Source: Acidobacteriaceae bacterium
GTDB taxonomy: Bacteria > Acidobacteriota > Terriglobia > Terriglobales > Acidobacteriaceae
NCBI GenBank assembly: GCA_903642225.1
Contig: CAHJWI010000034.1
Location: 1 to 49,788, forward strand
Reading direction: 5' to 3'
DNA length: 49,788 nucleotides
The notes beneath the pieces were generated by a model. The model was not told where the DNA came from, did no database searches, and saw only the letters and a program-made list of their open reading frames with translations. The position numbers were made by a program, and so were the translations under genes. Below are positions 47,820 through 49,788 of this stretch, piece by piece. The first letter of the stretch is position 1. Each line of letters begins with the position of its first letter.

Positions 47820-49788
47820 ATGCGCTTGTTTCGGTTCACGCTCACCATTGCTACCGTGCTGGCCTCTGCTGCCAGCGCGCAGGCGCCCACAACGCCCGAC
47901 AGCAACGTCACCATGGGCCAGCGGCTCCGCAGCATCTACCGCTCCACCGACTGGCAGCGCGACCCTAATAAAACCGCCGAGCGCGCCGCCTACTACGACC
48001 GCATGCTCCGCGAGCACACACTGCCGCCCGCCGACGAACTCGCCGTCCAGCAACAACTTGCCACGGAGCAGCTCCGCACCGGTGACGTAGAAGCCGCGCT
48101 AAAAGCCCTTGACCGCACCTTCACTCTAGCTCCACAGGTTCACCTGCCGCCCCAGGCCATGCGCGACCTCCTTCACCTGCGCGCGATCGCCTATCTTCGT
48201 CTCGGCGAAACAGAAAACTGCCTCGCCCACCATGGCCAACACTCGTGCATCTTCCCCATCCGCACCGGTGGCGTCCACACCCTGCCACGCGGTGCACAGG
48301 GTGCGATCCGCGACCTCACCACCCTGCTTGAAAGCGACTCGAAAGACGACCTCGCCCGCTGGCTGCTAAACGTCGCGTACATGCAGCTCGGCAAGTATCC
48401 CGTGGAGGTGCCCAAGGCCTACCTCCTGCCACCAGCGATGTTTGCCTCTGAAGAGAACCTGCCCGAGTGGACCGACATGGCCGCCCTCGCCGGCATCGAT
48501 CTCATCACCCGCTCCGGCGGCACCGTCGTAGAAGATATGAATGGCGACGGCCTGCTCGACATCGTCACGAGCACCTCAAACCCTCTCGGAGCCATGCACC
48601 TGTTCCACAACAACGGCGATGGCACCTTCGCTGACCGCACCTCCGCTGCCGGCCTCAGCGACGAAATCGGCGGCCTTAACCTGGTCGTCACCGACTACGA
48701 TAACGACGGCCACCCCGACCTGCTGGTCCTGCGCGGAGCGTGGTGGGGCAACTTCGGCCAGTACCCCTTCAGCCTCCTCCACAATCGCGGCGATGGCACC
48801 TTTGAAGACGTCACTGTCAAGGCAGGCCTGCTCAGCTTCGGCCCCACCCAGACTGCCGCCTGGGCCGATTTTGACAACGACGGCCGCCTCGACCTGCTCG
48901 TCGGGCACGAGAACAACCCCGGCGCCAAGGAGCACTTTCCCACCCAGCTCTTCCACCAGAACGCCGATGGCACCTTTACCGACGTCGCCCGAGCGACCGG
49001 CCTGGCCGAACAGGGCTTCGTCAAAGGCGTCGCCTGGGGCGACTACAACAACGACGGCCGACCCGACATCTACGTCTCCGTCCGCGAAGGCGAGAACCGC
49101 CTCTACCGCAACGATGGCATTCCCAGCGGCGACAACGACTCAGCCCACTGGCACTTCACCGACGTCACGCAACAGGCCGGCCTCGGCAATGCCCATCACA
49201 CCTTCGCCACCTGGTTCTTCGATTTCGATAACGACGGCTGGCCCGACATCTTCGCTGCCGGTTACTCCGCAGGATCCATGCAGGACGTCGGCCGCTTTCA
49301 GGCCGGCCACACCGCTGACGCCGAGATGCCCCACCTCTACCGCAACAATCACGACGGCACCTTCACCGACGTCGCGCCTGCCCTGCACCTGAACCGCGCC
49401 ATGCTCACCATGGGCGCCAATTTCGGCGACCTCGACAACGACGGCTGGCTCGACATCTATCTCGGCACCGGCGAACCCTCCTACGAGGCCCTCCTGCCCA
49501 ATCGCATCTTCCGCAATGTTGCCGGCAAGCGTTTCAACGATGTCACCACAGCTACCGGCCTGGGCCACCTGCAGAAAGGCCATTCCATCGCCTTCGCCGA
49601 CATCGAGAACCGCGGCGTTGAGGACATCTTCGAAGAAATGGGGGGCGCCTTCCCCGGCGACCCCTACCAGTCCGCACTCTACCGCAATCCTCTGCCCGAC
49701 CCTGGCCCCGCCAGCACTACCAACCACTCCATCACGCTCCGCCTGCAGGGCACACGCACAAACCGTGCCGCGTACGGCACCCGCATCG
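47820..49788 (+). CDS. CRTAC1/FG-GAP-repeat secreted protein, 5' part
   Basis: The gene is open at the right edge; 656 residues are visible. MRLFRFTLTIATVLASAASAQ is a signal peptide with cleavage after ASA. Residues about 25-220 are helical and TPR-like (LRTGDVEAALKALDRTFTLA). Then come at least six VCBS/FG-GAP calcium-binding repeats with DxDxDG-type loops (DMNGDGLLDI, DYDNDGHPDL, DFDNDGRLDL, DYNNDGRPDI, DFDNDGWPDI, DLDNDGWLDI). The last residues (TNRAAYGTRI) look like the start of an ASPIC/UnbV domain, so most of the protein is present. A strong GGAGGAG lies 27 bases upstream of the ATG, too far to serve it. Function: cell-surface or extracellular, unknown ligand. Confidence 0.85.
   Translation, partial: MRLFRFTLTIATVLASAASAQAPTTPDSNVTMGQRLRSIYRSTDWQRDPNKTAERAAYYDRMLREHTLPPADELAVQQQLATEQLRTGDVEAALKALDRTFTLAPQVHLPPQAMRDLLHLRAIAYLRLGETENCLAHHGQHSCIFPIRTGGVHTLPRGAQGAIRDLTTLLESDSKDDLARWLLNVAYMQLGKYPVEVPKAYLLPPAMFASEENLPEWTDMAALAGIDLITRSGGTVVEDMNGDGLLDIVTSTSNPLGAMHLFHNNGDGTFADRTSAAGLSDEIGGLNLVVTDYDNDGHPDLLVLRGAWWGNFGQYPFSLLHNRGDGTFEDVTVKAGLLSFGPTQTAAWADFDNDGRLDLLVGHENNPGAKEHFPTQLFHQNADGTFTDVARATGLAEQGFVKGVAWGDYNNDGRPDIYVSVREGENRLYRNDGIPSGDNDSAHWHFTDVTQQAGLGNAHHTFATWFFDFDNDGWPDIFAAGYSAGSMQDVGRFQAGHTADAEMPHLYRNNHDGTFTDVAPALHLNRAMLTMGANFGDLDNDGWLDIYLGTGEPSYEALLPNRIFRNVAGKRFNDVTTATGLGHLQKGHSIAFADIENRGVEDIFEEMGGAFPGDPYQSALYRNPLPDPGPASTTNHSITLRLQGTRTNRAAYGTRI

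Noticed and set aside
47676..48056. Upstream extension of the GT39-type gene
   Set aside because: The frame lies antisense to the CRTAC1 gene and has no membrane or family character there.

Overview
The window is a gene-dense, GC-rich bacterial chromosome segment with about 45 protein genes, one small SRP RNA, several hairpin terminators and no rRNA, tRNA, CRISPR array, prophage or insertion sequence that I can see. Gene content points to an Acidobacteriota (class Terriglobia, Terriglobus/Granulicella-like) soil bacterium: SRPBCC membrane proteins, a secreted MRJP/yellow-type beta-propeller, a CRTAC1/FG-GAP protein, GMC oxidoreductase paired with a gluconate-dehydrogenase-subunit-3 protein, futalosine-type menaquinone synthesis (MqnA-like) and the order rplM-rpsI-rpsB-tsf. 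The taxonomic call is inference from protein character, not from a marker comparison.

Layout: 1-5774 (+) holds the end of ilvN, a membrane/SRPBCC reading frame running without a stop into ilvC, an MDR-type alcohol dehydrogenase, a secreted DUF4174-like protein and a cNMP-domain histidine kinase. 6310-11176 (-) holds a DUF427 protein, topA and dprA. 11408-12985 (+) holds an MqnA-like protein and a VTT/DedA protein. 13006-14240 (-) holds fabH and the SRP RNA. A long co-directional run 14301-24645 (+) carries rimO (with a large insertion), a small unknown gene, a broken membrane gene, yacG, pgpA, a TIG/NHL protein, cinA, plsY, gpsA, ftsY, a GlsB-type protein, a YidB/DUF937 protein and a DUF4337 protein. 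Then come ribD (-), ribE (+), an intradiol dioxygenase, tdk, a YbjQ protein and pgi (all -), a DHH phosphoesterase (+), a DEAD-family RNA helicase, the GMC pair (all -), a (+) block 36302-41504 (alpha/beta hydrolase, GT-C protein, MRJP protein, DUF1810, DUF72), the ribosomal operon rplM-rpsI-rpsB-tsf (-), two more polyprenyl-sugar-type membrane glycosyltransferases (-) and the start of a CRTAC1 protein running off the right edge.

Functional threads: branched-chain amino acid synthesis (ilvN, ilvC); phospholipid supply (fabH, plsY, gpsA, pgpA); membrane targeting (SRP RNA and its receptor FtsY in the same window); riboflavin (ribD, ribE, divergent); translation (rplM, rpsI, rpsB, tsf, rimO). 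The most notable observations are the in-frame SRPBCC-membrane/IlvC frame, the roughly 150-residue insertion in RimO, a lower-GC stretch inside topA, a frameshifted small membrane gene before yacG, and a set of genes (rimO, the NHL protein, ftsY, ribE, tdk) that lack a clear Shine-Dalgarno but have a TANNNT hexamer 6-7 bases before the start codon, as in leaderless transcription.
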